From an uncultured Clostridia bacterium (GTDB taxonomy: Bacteria; Bacillota; Clostridia; Christensenellales; Aristaeellaceae), in NCBI GenBank assembly GCA_934647165.1, contig CAKUFA010000002.1:79877-143876 (forward strand): 64,000 bases of DNA, given 5' to 3'. Under the pieces are notes generated by a model. The model was not told the DNA's origin. It searched no databases and worked only from the letters and a program-made list of their open reading frames with translations. This document shows, in pieces, positions 44,511-53,875 of the stretch. The first letter of the stretch is position 1; each line of letters opens with the position of its first letter. Position numbers and translations under genes: made by a program.

Positions 44511-45517
44511 GGGCGATTCATGCTGGACAGCAGCATGGTCAGGCGATACAGGTGGAGCTTGAGCAGCAGCAGCTTTACCTTGTCGTTGCGGCTGTGTGCC
44601 ATGGCAAGGGGAGTGTTCTGCACCGCATCGCGCACGTTCGCGTCCTGCATCACGTTTTTCAGCCACTGCACACGTTTCGCGTTATCCAGCGGGCTGAGGC
44701 TGGCGTTCTTGATGCTCAGCTGCAAATCCCGCACGGTGCAATAGCGCACGGTACGCAGGTGCATGGGACTTTGCAGCAGCCCCCAGGCCGCTACTGTTTC
44801 CCGCACGGCCCGGCTCAGGTAGAAGTTATCCTTCATCCGCTCGGGATGATAGGAATTGGACAGCGACTCGCTGCGGGACAGCGTGTAGTGATACAGCGCC
44901 CGGCGAAGGCTCACCAGGCAGGCGGGATCATGGGCATAGAAGTCCACATAGAACAGCCCGTCCTCGCCGATGCTTTTGTTTGGAAAGCGGCCATGATAGC
45001 TTTCCAGAAAGGCACGTTTCATCAATTTGGTGGTGATGAAGTAAGAAGTGGCCAGCTCGTCAAACTTTTCCTGAAAGGGATGACCGCGCAGGACACCTTC
45101 AAAGGATGGCAGCGCTTCAGAGGTGGAAACGACCTGACCCTTCTCGTCGCATACATCCACGAAGCGGCCAAACTGCACGATGTCCGCATCCGCCGCCTGT
45201 GCCGCGTTATAGACGGTCTGCGCCGCGTCCGGTTCAATCCAATCGTCTGGGTCAAGGAAAAAGAGATAGTCGCCCGTGGCGGCATCCAGCGCGGCGTTGC
45301 GTGCCCGGGCTACGCCGCCATTTGCCTGATGAATGACACGGAAGCGGGGCTCGGACGATGCAAGGCTGTCCAGCAGGGCGCCGCTGCCGTCGGGCGATCC
45401 GTCATCCACAAAAATGGCCTCGAAATCCGTGAGCGTTTGCGCACGGAGGGAGTCGGCTGCCCGCGGCAGATAACGTTCCACGTTATATACAGGGAGAATG
45501 AAGCTGATTTTCGGCAT
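44507..45517 (-). CDS. glycosyltransferase family 2
   Basis: A 336-residue GT-A enzyme that adds a sugar to the lipid-linked repeat unit in the cytoplasm. Signatures are ISFILPVYNVERYLPRAADS, the nucleotide-binding VDDGSPDGSG, NGGVARARNAALDAA and the metal-binding FLDPDDWIE. The C-terminal third is variable. It lies 16 bp after the flippase gene and overlaps the next gene by 4 bp. Its sugar specificity is unknown. Confidence 0.92.
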   Translation of the reverse strand: MPKISFILPVYNVERYLPRAADSLRAQTLTDFEAIFVDDGSPDGSGALLDSLASSEPRFRVIHQANGGVARARNAALDAATGDYLFFLDPDDWIEPDAAQTVYNAAQAADADIVQFGRFVDVCDEKGQVVSTSEALPSFEGVLRGHPFQEKFDELATSYFITTKLMKRAFLESYHGRFPNKSIGEDGLFYVDFYAHDPACLVSLRRALYHYTLSRSESLSNSYHPERMKDNFYLSRAVRETVAAWGLLQSPMHLRTVRYCTVRDLQLSIKNASLSPLDNAKRVQWLKNVMQDANVRDAVQNTPLAMAHSRNDKVKLLLLKLHLYRLTMLLSSMNRP

Positions 45518-45533
45518 CAGTGCTGCGCTCCTT

Positions 45534-47069
45534 TCATGCCCGATGCAGCCGTGTCTTCACGGCCATAAACAGCTGCTTGTATTCCGCAAAATCCGTGAGC
45601 AGGTTGGCTGCCAGGAACAGCGCGCCAATCCACATGGCGCCAAGCGCTGCCTGCCAGATGACGTATAGATAGCTCACCGCTTCGCACCCATCCGTGCCGG
45701 TGAGCAGCAGCACCAGCACAGCCATCACCGTGTTTACCGCTATTTTGCGGAAGGTTTTGCGCCAGCTGCGGTTGAGAACCTCCCGTCCGGTGTAAATGAC
45801 CATGGCCACAATGCGGTAGCTCAGTGCCAGAATGGTGCCGATGAGGCAGCCCACAATGCCAAGCTTCCATGTGGCAATGAGGGACACCACGATGTTGATG
45901 AGCATTTCGATGACGGCCTGATGCTTGGTGTCGTCAAATTTGCCGGCAATGGATTGCAGCTGCAAAAGCGGCATTTCCACCGCCGTCATGATCGTCCACA
46001 CGGCAAAGAGCAGAAGAATCAGCCGGTTATCATAGATCGCAGCGTCCGCTACGCCGGCGGTATACAGGCGAATGACCGGCATCAGAAAAGCGGTGATGAC
46101 GGTGTACGCCCAGAACAGCAGCATGTAGAACACGGACTCGTAGCAGCTGAACTCCCGGGAAAACTGCTGCCGGTCCGTTTGAAACAGTTGGCCGAACTTG
46201 AAGGTGAGGCCGTTGGAAAAAGAGGATACAATCTTCTGGAAATTGGCGAAGAACAGGGAATAGATAGCGTACACACTGGCATAGTTCATGCCGCACATAA
46301 AGGAAATGATGATGGTATCCGTATTGGAGAAGATGCAGTTGGAAATCTGGTGCACCAGCACGGACTTTTTCTGTGACAGGGCGGCATAATTGGGCTTTGC
46401 TTTCCAGTCAATCCAGGGGTATTTCTTTTTCACATAGAGGATAACGAAAACCACCTGAAGGGCGGAGGGAACGCAGTATGTCGCCTGGATGAGCAGCAGG
46501 TTGTCCGAAATGAGCAGGAAAACAAGCCGCAGCACGTTGGCCACAACAAGCGTCACAGTGGACAGGGTGGTGAGGATGTACTTCTTGCCCTCCACTTCCA
46601 TGAAAGCGTTGTATTTGCCCCGCAGAGAGTAGAGGATGATACCCGGCACGCCATAGAGCATCACCATGCCGAATACCGTCCAATAAGGCAGGGCGGTGCG
46701 GATAAGAAGCGGATAGACCAGCGCAAAAAGCACGGTGAGGCTTGTGTAGAGAACGCTGGTTTTGAGGTAAAACTTGCGCGCAGCGGACAGGATGGCGTTG
46801 ATGTTCTCCGTATTGCCCTGCGCAACGGGGCGATAGAGCGCATACTGCGCCGATAGCCCAACCCCGGCCTCCAGCAGGGAGAGATACGCAAAGATGTTCT
46901 TGATGGTGCTGTCCAGGCCATTGACGTCCGAGCCGAAATTTACCAGATACAGCCGGGGCAGAATCAGCCCAAAGGCAACGATGATGACCTCATAGAGGAT
47001 TCCGGTGACGATATTGAGCACCACGCGGCGGTTCTTTTCCCGGGCAGTGGTGGCTTTAGCTTCACTCAT
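45534..47069 (-). CDS. polysaccharide flippase (Wzx/RfbX, MOP superfamily)
   Basis: A 511-residue protein with about 14 membrane helices, the usual size of Wzx-type flippases that move undecaprenyl-linked repeat units across the membrane. Typical features are the early NFGSDVNGLDSTIKNIFAYL and the charged helix ends. Its place amid glycosyltransferase and chain-length genes supports a flippase rather than a multidrug role. The ribosome site is weak (GAAAG), possibly limiting its expression. Confidence 0.9.
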   Translation of the reverse strand: MSEAKATTAREKNRRVVLNIVTGILYEVIIVAFGLILPRLYLVNFGSDVNGLDSTIKNIFAYLSLLEAGVGLSAQYALYRPVAQGNTENINAILSAARKFYLKTSVLYTSLTVLFALVYPLLIRTALPYWTVFGMVMLYGVPGIILYSLRGKYNAFMEVEGKKYILTTLSTVTLVVANVLRLVFLLISDNLLLIQATYCVPSALQVVFVILYVKKKYPWIDWKAKPNYAALSQKKSVLVHQISNCIFSNTDTIIISFMCGMNYASVYAIYSLFFANFQKIVSSFSNGLTFKFGQLFQTDRQQFSREFSCYESVFYMLLFWAYTVITAFLMPVIRLYTAGVADAAIYDNRLILLLFAVWTIMTAVEMPLLQLQSIAGKFDDTKHQAVIEMLINIVVSLIATWKLGIVGCLIGTILALSYRIVAMVIYTGREVLNRSWRKTFRKIAVNTVMAVLVLLLTGTDGCEAVSYLYVIWQAALGAMWIGALFLAANLLTDFAEYKQLFMAVKTRLHRA

Positions 47070-47090
47070 GCATACTCATTCTTTCGTTTT

Positions 47091-48161
47091 TTACATTGGT
47101 AGACCCAGGCGGCGCAAAAGCGTGCCCAGGCGTGTTTTGCCCACAAAGCGCACCAGTACAAACGGCACAAGGATGCTCAGCATCAGGCAGATGAGCACGG
47201 TTGCCGGGGTGGACAGATGCAGCCGGTCATAAAGCACCATGCCGGTTACCGCGCAGCACAACGGCTGATGATACAGGTAGTAGGGCATGGTGTTTTGCCC
47301 AAAGGAGGCAAGAAAGCGCAGCGGACGGCGCAGCACATGGCACAGCGCTACCAGACCCACGCATACGCCTGCAATCAGCAAATTTTCACCATAGCTGAGC
47401 GGAAGCCCGGTGAGGTGTGAGGCATACAGTGTATCCATGGGAGAAACCGTCAGGCAGAAAAGCCCTGCCGCGCATGCAAGCCCAAGCGCGGACAGCGCAC
47501 CGGCGCGCTTGGTCAGCTTTTCCCGCGGAAGGAGCGTGCCCAGCAGGAAAAAGGGCAATTTCTGCACATAGCCCTTGAAGACCCAGGGCAGCTGTGTGCG
47601 GAAAAGGCTGTATACCGCAGGCAGGAGGAGCATCAGGATAAAGGAGATTATCCGGGAGATTTTTTGCGGAAGAAACCTGTCCGGCAAAAAGGCGGTCATC
47701 ACAAACAAAAAAAGCGTTTGCAGATACCACACGTGGAAACAGTAAGGATTCTCGTTTTTCAGCATTGCGAGCAGATAATCGCCAGGACTGACCAGCTGAT
47801 AGGCGCTGGAGGAGAGCATGCCTCTGATGGCAGGCACAAGCTGCACGGCGGAAAACACAAGGTACATCAGCAGGGAATAGGCCACCCAGGGCTTGAGAAT
47901 GGCGCCTGCTTTTTTGCAGGCAAACTGCCTGACAGAAAGCGCCGTGCTGCGCTCACGCCCCATGGCGTAGCCCATGCCGGAAAGCATGAACAGTGCTGAA
48001 ACATGGAAGCGATAAACATACAGATACGACCAGTCACACCAGAGATGCGCCGCGCGCATGGACTCGCGGAAGGTATGACCGTAGATTACCAGCAGTACCG
48101 CCAGGGCGCGGGCAATGTCCATGCAGGCAAGGCGCTCCGGTTTTGTTTGCGTCTTTTCCAT
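47091..48161 (-). CDS. acyltransferase family 3 membrane protein
   Basis: A 356-residue, ten-helix acyltransferase of the OafA/NolL type, which O-acetylates or otherwise acylates surface polysaccharides. The start CMDIARALAVLLVIYGHTF carries the conserved His after the first helix, and MPYYLYHQPLCCAVTGMVL is typical of the C-terminal helices. It starts 3 bp after the stop of the preceding glycosyltransferase. The modified polymer is presumably the one made by this operon. Confidence 0.9.
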   Translation of the reverse strand: MEKTQTKPERLACMDIARALAVLLVIYGHTFRESMRAAHLWCDWSYLYVYRFHVSALFMLSGMGYAMGRERSTALSVRQFACKKAGAILKPWVAYSLLMYLVFSAVQLVPAIRGMLSSSAYQLVSPGDYLLAMLKNENPYCFHVWYLQTLFLFVMTAFLPDRFLPQKISRIISFILMLLLPAVYSLFRTQLPWVFKGYVQKLPFFLLGTLLPREKLTKRAGALSALGLACAAGLFCLTVSPMDTLYASHLTGLPLSYGENLLIAGVCVGLVALCHVLRRPLRFLASFGQNTMPYYLYHQPLCCAVTGMVLYDRLHLSTPATVLICLMLSILVPFVLVRFVGKTRLGTLLRRLGLPM

Positions 48162-48164
48162 TGC

Positions 48165-49274
48165 TCATTGCTCCGCCATGGTCAAATAAAGGTTCTGGAT
48201 TCGCGTGGCTTCCTGACGGATGTCGTAGCCCGCCCGGCGTACGATGCTTTCGCCCTCTGCCCGGTCGGCATGGGTATGCCTTGCATCCAGCAACGCCTTT
48301 GCCCATGCGCCGTCATCCGCCTGAAGGGACAGACGTTTGGCCTGCGCGGACAGCGCAACCTCGTCCGTCACCGCATCGGAGAAAAGGCAGGGAAGCCCGG
48401 AGGCCTGCGCTTCCACGCCGACGACCGGCAGCCCTTCAAACAGCGATGGCATCACAAACATGTCCATAGCCTGATACCACTCGTTTACATTGCTTTGCAG
48501 CCCGGTGAAGCGCACGCTTTCGGCAATGCCGAGCTGCTGCGCTTTCTGCTTCATGGCTGTCTCCAATTCGCCTTCGCCAAGGAGGAGAAGCAGTGCGGAC
48601 GCATCCTGATGCAGGTATGCGGCAAAGATATCCAGCAGGCGGGAATGGTTCTTCTGCACATTGAAGCGCCCAACATGGCCGATGACCGTGTGCCCATCCA
48701 GGCCGTGCTCGCGCCGCATGCGCGCGCGGGTTTCGGGATCAAAGCGGAAGCGATCCAGCTCGATGGCGTTGTGGACAATCATTCCACGTGCTTCCCAGTT
48801 CTTTTTGCCGAAGAAGTAGATGCCCGCATCCCGGCCGCATCCCCAGAGCGCGGTGGCCGCACCAGCCAGCTGCGGTTTGCAGAGCATTTTCAGCGGCCAT
48901 TTGTAATCACGCACAATGCAGGTGTTGTGGGCATGCGCAATGCGTGCCTGAAGCCCGGCGGCCTTTGCGCCGCGCAGGGCATACAGCCCCATGGCTTCGT
49001 TGTGGGCATGCAGCACACGGATATCCTTTTCCCGGGCAAGAAGCTCTTTCATGAAGCGGATATACTGCGGATAATGCAGGGGATTGAGCCCCGGCGACAA
49101 AAAAATGCGGCCGCCCAGGGCGCGGATCTCCTCGTCATAGTTGCCGGGCTTGGACTTGTTTGCCAGAAAATCAAATTGCACAAGCGTGCGATCCATATGC
49201 CGATAGTAATTCATCAGCATGGTTTCAATGCCGCCGCGATCCATGTTGCTGACAGATTGCAAAATTCGGATCAT
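48165..49274 (-). CDS. glycosyltransferase family 4/1 (GT-B)
   Basis: A 369-residue retaining transferase. The start MIRILQSVSNMDRGGIETML, the central VIGHVGRFNVQKNHSRLLDI and the donor-site motif MPSLFEGLPVVGVEAQASGL, with its Glu-x7-Glu pair, are all typical. The ATG at 49274 follows GGGAGG; the frame extends further upstream without a ribosome site. It is spaced 17 bp from the preceding GT2 gene in the same operon. Confidence 0.93.
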   Translation of the reverse strand: MIRILQSVSNMDRGGIETMLMNYYRHMDRTLVQFDFLANKSKPGNYDEEIRALGGRIFLSPGLNPLHYPQYIRFMKELLAREKDIRVLHAHNEAMGLYALRGAKAAGLQARIAHAHNTCIVRDYKWPLKMLCKPQLAGAATALWGCGRDAGIYFFGKKNWEARGMIVHNAIELDRFRFDPETRARMRREHGLDGHTVIGHVGRFNVQKNHSRLLDIFAAYLHQDASALLLLLGEGELETAMKQKAQQLGIAESVRFTGLQSNVNEWYQAMDMFVMPSLFEGLPVVGVEAQASGLPCLFSDAVTDEVALSAQAKRLSLQADDGAWAKALLDARHTHADRAEGESIVRRAGYDIRQEATRIQNLYLTMAEQ

Positions 49275-49291
49275 GCTCGTTCCTCCCTTGA

Positions 49292-50506
49292 TTACCGCAT
49301 CAGCTGATACAACTGTCCTTGCAGCTGCCACAGGCGAAAACGGTGCTTTTTCAGCGCTTTTGCCCCGCAGGCAATGGCATAGGGCATGGAGTGCGTCATT
49401 GCAGCGGGCACATTTGCGGCAAACAGGCGGCAGCATAGGAAGAAAACGGCTCGCTGCCTGTCCTCCGCCAAGCCTGCCACGTTGACGTAGCAGAAGTTGG
49501 ACAGCTGCATGGTAAGGCTACGGGCATAAAGCACATCGTGGGGCAGGCGCAGCTGTGCGTCCTGCCGCAAAAGCTCCTCCACGACCCAGTAACTCTGCAC
49601 GGCGGCAGGCTTATGCTGGTTTGTCGCCGTGATGCCCGCACTGTTTTTGCGCCAAAGATACACCATGTCGTTGACCACGGCAATGCGCGCTGCTTTGCGG
49701 AATACCAGGAAGTGAATGATCGCATCCTCAAAGCAGGTGTAGTTGGAAGGAAAACGAACGTCTTCAAACAGTGCGCGGCGGTAGATCTTGCCCCAGGGCA
49801 TGCCCGGCAGATCCAGGCAATCCAGGCGCTTGCTTTCTGTGTACAGCCCCGGCACATAGCGCTGCACGGCGCCTGTGCAGCTGTTTTCATCCATGTATTG
49901 CCATGCGCCCTGCACAATGTCTGCATTCATGGCGCGTGCCGCGTCCAGCAGCGTCTGCACAGCGCCGGGGGCGAGGCAATCGTCGCTGTCCACAAACATC
50001 ACATAGCGCCCCTTTGCCTGCAAAAGGCCAACATTGCGGGCTTTTGCCGCACTGCCGCCCTGCGGTTTGGCAAGGTGCACCACGGTGACGTTTTCCTTGC
50101 CTGCATAGGACTGCACAAGCTCTCTGGTGCGGTCGGCGGATGCATCGTCCACCAGCACAAGCTGAAGAGCGTACTCGGTTTGCTGACCGAGGATGCTCTC
50201 CACACATGGCTGAATATACTTTTCTGCATTGTAGGCCGGCACGATTACCGTCACGTCCGTTTGCCCATCCTCCGGAGGCAGCGGCGGCACGGGCAGGGGC
50301 TCTTCAGCGGGCTTGGGGCAAAGGGAGGAAAGGAGGGCGCGATCGCATGCCTCCTCCGGCAGGGGCTCGGTTCCATGGGCAAAAAGCCCCTTCACGGCGC
50401 ATAGACCCACGCCGCATGCCTTTGCACCCAACGCCACCGCTTTTGATAGCGCAGGGATGCCCGTTTTTGACAGCATCAGCTGGTAGGGCCGCTGATTTTC
50501 AATCAT
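49292..50506 (-). CDS. glycosyltransferase family 2 with N-terminal extension
   Basis: A 404-residue GT2 enzyme. The GT-A domain starts only around residue 84 (VTVIVPAYNAEKYIQPCVES), with VDDASADRT, GGSAAKARNVGLLQAKG and VDSDDCLAP following. The first 80 residues, Pro- and Ala-rich near the end, are not usual for GT2 enzymes and may form an interaction segment. The ATG overlaps the stop of the GGDEF-like co-polymerase gene by 4 bp (ATGA), so the two are translationally coupled. Sugar specificity is unknown. Confidence 0.9.
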   Translation of the reverse strand: MIENQRPYQLMLSKTGIPALSKAVALGAKACGVGLCAVKGLFAHGTEPLPEEACDRALLSSLCPKPAEEPLPVPPLPPEDGQTDVTVIVPAYNAEKYIQPCVESILGQQTEYALQLVLVDDASADRTRELVQSYAGKENVTVVHLAKPQGGSAAKARNVGLLQAKGRYVMFVDSDDCLAPGAVQTLLDAARAMNADIVQGAWQYMDENSCTGAVQRYVPGLYTESKRLDCLDLPGMPWGKIYRRALFEDVRFPSNYTCFEDAIIHFLVFRKAARIAVVNDMVYLWRKNSAGITATNQHKPAAVQSYWVVEELLRQDAQLRLPHDVLYARSLTMQLSNFCYVNVAGLAEDRQRAVFFLCCRLFAANVPAAMTHSMPYAIACGAKALKKHRFRLWQLQGQLYQLMR

Positions 50507-52497
50507 TTGTGTTCACGCTTGCTTTCTTTCAGCTTTTTGATTAGCCGCGCACGCTGTTCGCTGGCTGTTTCCATGGGCAGGGGCGGCATGCTCGCTTCAT
50601 TCTGCGTTGCAGAAGATGCTTCCGCAGCCGTGTTTGCGGCAGCCGCATCCACGGGAGTTCCATCCTCACGGGTGAAATCGGCGGCGTCTTCTGCTATGCT
50701 GGATTTGGTTACCTTCAGGCGACCCTGTGCGATGCGCAGCAGTGCGCGCACGTCATAGTTTTCTTCAACGGTGGTTGTGGCATAGGCAGCCGTGAAGCGG
50801 ATGGGATATTCGGGATTGAGCTTGTTATATTCCGCCACCTGGTTGGACAGGATGCGCAGCACCGCAGCCGCCTTCCTGTCGCTGCACTCGTCAAAGAAAG
50901 CCACAAATTTGCCGATGCCGTTGTAGCCAACCATGCCATCGGTGTCGCCCATGAGCTTCACCAGGTCGGCGAAGTCCTTTAGCACGCTGTCGCCCACCGC
51001 ATAACCGTACTTCTTGCTCAGCTCGGTGAGGTTATCCAGCCGAAGGGCAAAGCAGGTGAAATTGTCCGGCAGAATCTTGCGCGCAAGGCCGTCGATGTGT
51101 ACATTCAGCTTTTCGCGGTTGGGCAGGCCGGTCTTCTTGTCGGTATAGAGCATGTAATCCACAATATCGCCGGTGCGGCCCAGCACCACAGCGCCGCAGC
51201 AGCCGATGACGAAGAACAGTGCCAGTGCCAGCATCAGATACAGCCGGAGATTCACTGCCGGCGCGACCCGCACGGAGCTGACCATCTTCAGATAGTTTGC
51301 GCTGATGAACAGGTTCAGCTCCTTGCTGGAGAGATTCACGATCTCATAGTATTTTTCCAGCGCATTTTCATAATTGCTGATGAGCTTCTCCAGTTCCTCA
51401 TGCTCAGCGTCGGTGCCGCTCTGACTGCCAACGGCTTGGAAGGTGGAGAGAATTTCACTCTGGAATTCCCGGTTGATGCTGTCCGCGGCGATGAGGCGGT
51501 TGATGTCCACCATTTCAAGCACGAGACCATCGTAGGTGGTTTCAGCCTTGGAGCCTGCGCCTGCCTGCTCGATTTCCTTGAGGATATAGTTGGAAGATAC
51601 GTTTTCTCCCTGCTCGGTGAAATAGCTGGAGAGGATGCCGGTGTTCTTCTCCACATACTGTGCAAGAAGTGTGTTGATTTTTTCCCGCCGCTCGGTGAGC
51701 AGCTTCTCCTGCTGCTCGGAGGAGGCAATGCTGTTGGCCAGGAAGTTGCGCAGCACTTCGCCGTTGCGCACCTGCGGGCCGGCAAGCACCCGGGCGTACA
51801 GCTGGGGGATGATCGACTGCTTGAAATCCAGATAAATGTCATACAGGTCGGCATAGCTGTAGCCTGTTTTGGAGGAGCGGAAGGACGGGTAGTTGTCCTT
51901 CTTGGTTTTGAGGAAATCCAGCATGTCGTTGGTGTCGTTTTCCAGAATGCGGATGCATTCATAGTAGTCATAGCCGCTTTCAATCAGGTTGGAGGACGGG
52001 TTCAGCGAAAGCTTCTGCTCCACATAATTTTCCGTGTAGTAGGTGCAGTAGCTTTGCATGATGGCGTCCAGCACATTGCGGGCATAGGTCGCACCGTATT
52101 TGCCGCTTACCACCAGCTTCACCCGATAGGTATCGGGAAAGTAGGTAACCTCCTCGCCTTTGGCGATAATGGCCTCGTTGATCTGCTTCTGCTCATCGGA
52201 GAGAACCTCCTGCACGCTGCAACGGGAACGGATGACGTTGAGCGTGCCGGGGTTGCCCAAAATTTCCATGGCCTGGGAAATGACGGAGGAGGAGTAGATT
52301 TCGTTCACGTCCAGCTTTTGTCCGTTGGGGGTCAGGCCGTCTTTGATTTCGGAGTTGGTGTAGCGAATCACCAGGGAAGCGGTGTACTGCTGCTTGTTGT
52401 TGGCATACGCATAGATGAGCATGGCACCGGCCAGCGAAACCAGGAAAATGAGGAGGCTGAACTTCTTCAGGTATCGGAACAGCTCAAACTTTTTCAT
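50503..52497 (-). CDS. Wzz-like polysaccharide co-polymerase fused to a degenerate GGDEF domain
   Basis: A 664-residue two-helix membrane protein. Helix 1 is at about residues 13-33 (FSLLIFLVSLAGAMLIYAYA), followed by a long, largely helical extracytoplasmic region as in chain-length regulators, and helix 2 at about 418-440 (LYLMLALALFFVIGC). After it comes a GGDEF-like cytoplasmic domain: DKKTGLPNREKLN near residue 451 and LDNLTELSKKYGYAVGDSVL, but the active-site loop reads NGIGKF instead of GGDEF and no RxxD inhibitory site precedes it. Diguanylate cyclase activity is therefore unlikely; binding of a nucleotide or protein is possible. A Thr/Ala-rich tail ends in basic residues. It is coupled to its neighbours by 4-bp overlaps on both sides. 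Confidence 0.85.
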   Translation of the reverse strand: MKKFELFRYLKKFSLLIFLVSLAGAMLIYAYANNKQQYTASLVIRYTNSEIKDGLTPNGQKLDVNEIYSSSVISQAMEILGNPGTLNVIRSRCSVQEVLSDEQKQINEAIIAKGEEVTYFPDTYRVKLVVSGKYGATYARNVLDAIMQSYCTYYTENYVEQKLSLNPSSNLIESGYDYYECIRILENDTNDMLDFLKTKKDNYPSFRSSKTGYSYADLYDIYLDFKQSIIPQLYARVLAGPQVRNGEVLRNFLANSIASSEQQEKLLTERREKINTLLAQYVEKNTGILSSYFTEQGENVSSNYILKEIEQAGAGSKAETTYDGLVLEMVDINRLIAADSINREFQSEILSTFQAVGSQSGTDAEHEELEKLISNYENALEKYYEIVNLSSKELNLFISANYLKMVSSVRVAPAVNLRLYLMLALALFFVIGCCGAVVLGRTGDIVDYMLYTDKKTGLPNREKLNVHIDGLARKILPDNFTCFALRLDNLTELSKKYGYAVGDSVLKDFADLVKLMGDTDGMVGYNGIGKFVAFFDECSDRKAAAVLRILSNQVAEYNKLNPEYPIRFTAAYATTTVEENYDVRALLRIAQGRLKVTKSSIAEDAADFTREDGTPVDAAAANTAAEASSATQNEASMPPLPMETASEQRARLIKKLKESKREHK

Positions 52498-53795
52498 TTG
52501 CGCGCCTTCTCCTTCCTGCCGGTGCAGACCCACGCAATAACCACCAGCGCAATGCAGCCAAGCGCCATCACTTTCACCAGCTGTTTCAAATTGATCTGCT
52601 GGGTGAAAGACGGCTCATGATAGCGGAAGGTGATGTAGTTTTGCGCTTTGTACTTGATGTAGGACTTGTCCAGCACAAACAAATCTTCGGAAATGGCGTT
52701 GATTTCCTTTTCGAGGCTGTTGAGCATTGCCTGCGCTGCCACCAGGCGGATAGGGCTGGAGCTGCCTGTGCTCATTTTGTCGATGACATAGTCAGTGTCG
52801 GCAATGTCACTTTTGTAGCTCATGGCTTCGGCCAGGGAGCTGTCCGCATGGCGCGCCATGGTATCCATGGCGGTTTTGGTGCGGGACATGTAATACTCGT
52901 TCTGCGCGTCGGTGGTGGGGATCATCACCACGGCGGTCATGCTTTTTTCATAAAGGGAAATGCCCTCTTTATCCGCGTTATAATAAGCGATGAGGCGGCG
53001 GGCGGACAGGTCATCAATCTTATTTTTATAGGACAGGGTGCTTGTTAAAAGCGCTGCGTCACGCGCCACACCGCTTTCGATGATATAGGCGCGCGCGTTG
53101 GGAATGTCATAATCAATAAGATTCATCAGCCGTTTGCCAAGCAGGGTGAAGTTACTGGCTGCCTGCTTGCCGCTTTCCGTATCGGTGAAGCTCTTGTTTT
53201 CATCCAGCCGGGCGTTGAGATAACGGTTGAGCTGCTGGGCGCGAAGCTGAATTTCGCTAAGCCGCAGATAGGGTTCGCTTTCCTTGGTGATTTCCAGCCG
53301 CGCTTTGAGAATCTCCTGGTTATCACAGTAGTTTTCCAGGAAATAGGCGCGGTAGGCAGCGCATACGCTTTTGAGCAAATCCATAGCCTTACGGTTTTTC
53401 AAATCCAGCTTGCGGGCGTTAAGGGAGATGGCGTAGGTGGTGCTGATATAGTCGTCATCCCCGTTGGCGTTGCCGGTGTCCACGGGGCTCAGGCTCAGGC
53501 ATCCTTGCAGCTGCGCAGCCGTTACCCATCCCTGAAGTCCGGCACGCTTTATTCCCTGTTCCAGAATTTCATCCGAGATGATTTCATAGGAATTGAAGCG
53601 TGTTTTGTTCGGACTCAGTCCCAGGGAAGCCTCGGAATAGTTGAAAGAAATATCTCCGCTGGCCTGGTCGCTGGACCGCAGGTGGTTGAAGGTGCCCAGC
53701 AGAATGCACAGCGCAGCCATGCCTGCCACGATGCGGAACTTTTGCTGCCACAAAAGCCGCAGCACGTTTTTCAGCCTGTTTTTAAACCTCTCCAT
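52494..53795 (-). CDS. Wzz-like polysaccharide co-polymerase (chain-length regulator)
   Basis: About 433 residues with two membrane helices, at about 20-38 (FRIVAGMAALCILLGTF) and 405-425 (VMALGCIALVVIAWVC), enclosing a long, mostly helical extracytoplasmic domain (YLRLSEIQLRAQQLNRYLNA and similar coiled segments). It has the same topology as the next protein but no cytoplasmic domain after helix 2. No tyrosine-kinase partner (Wzc/CpsD) is present. The ATG at 53795 is favoured (GAAAGG upstream); an ATG at 53825 is possible. Its stop overlaps the next start in ATGA, so the two co-polymerases are probably made in equal amounts and may form a mixed complex. Confidence 0.8.
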   Translation of the reverse strand: MERFKNRLKNVLRLLWQQKFRIVAGMAALCILLGTFNHLRSSDQASGDISFNYSEASLGLSPNKTRFNSYEIISDEILEQGIKRAGLQGWVTAAQLQGCLSLSPVDTGNANGDDDYISTTYAISLNARKLDLKNRKAMDLLKSVCAAYRAYFLENYCDNQEILKARLEITKESEPYLRLSEIQLRAQQLNRYLNARLDENKSFTDTESGKQAASNFTLLGKRLMNLIDYDIPNARAYIIESGVARDAALLTSTLSYKNKIDDLSARRLIAYYNADKEGISLYEKSMTAVVMIPTTDAQNEYYMSRTKTAMDTMARHADSSLAEAMSYKSDIADTDYVIDKMSTGSSSPIRLVAAQAMLNSLEKEINAISEDLFVLDKSYIKYKAQNYITFRYHEPSFTQQINLKQLVKVMALGCIALVVIAWVCTGRKEKARK

Positions 53796-53875
53796 GCCCT
53801 CTTGCCTTTCCGTGTTGTGTTTCATGCAGCCGTGCGGGACTGTTCCATGAACGGCCTGCGCGTTTGGCGGCTTCG

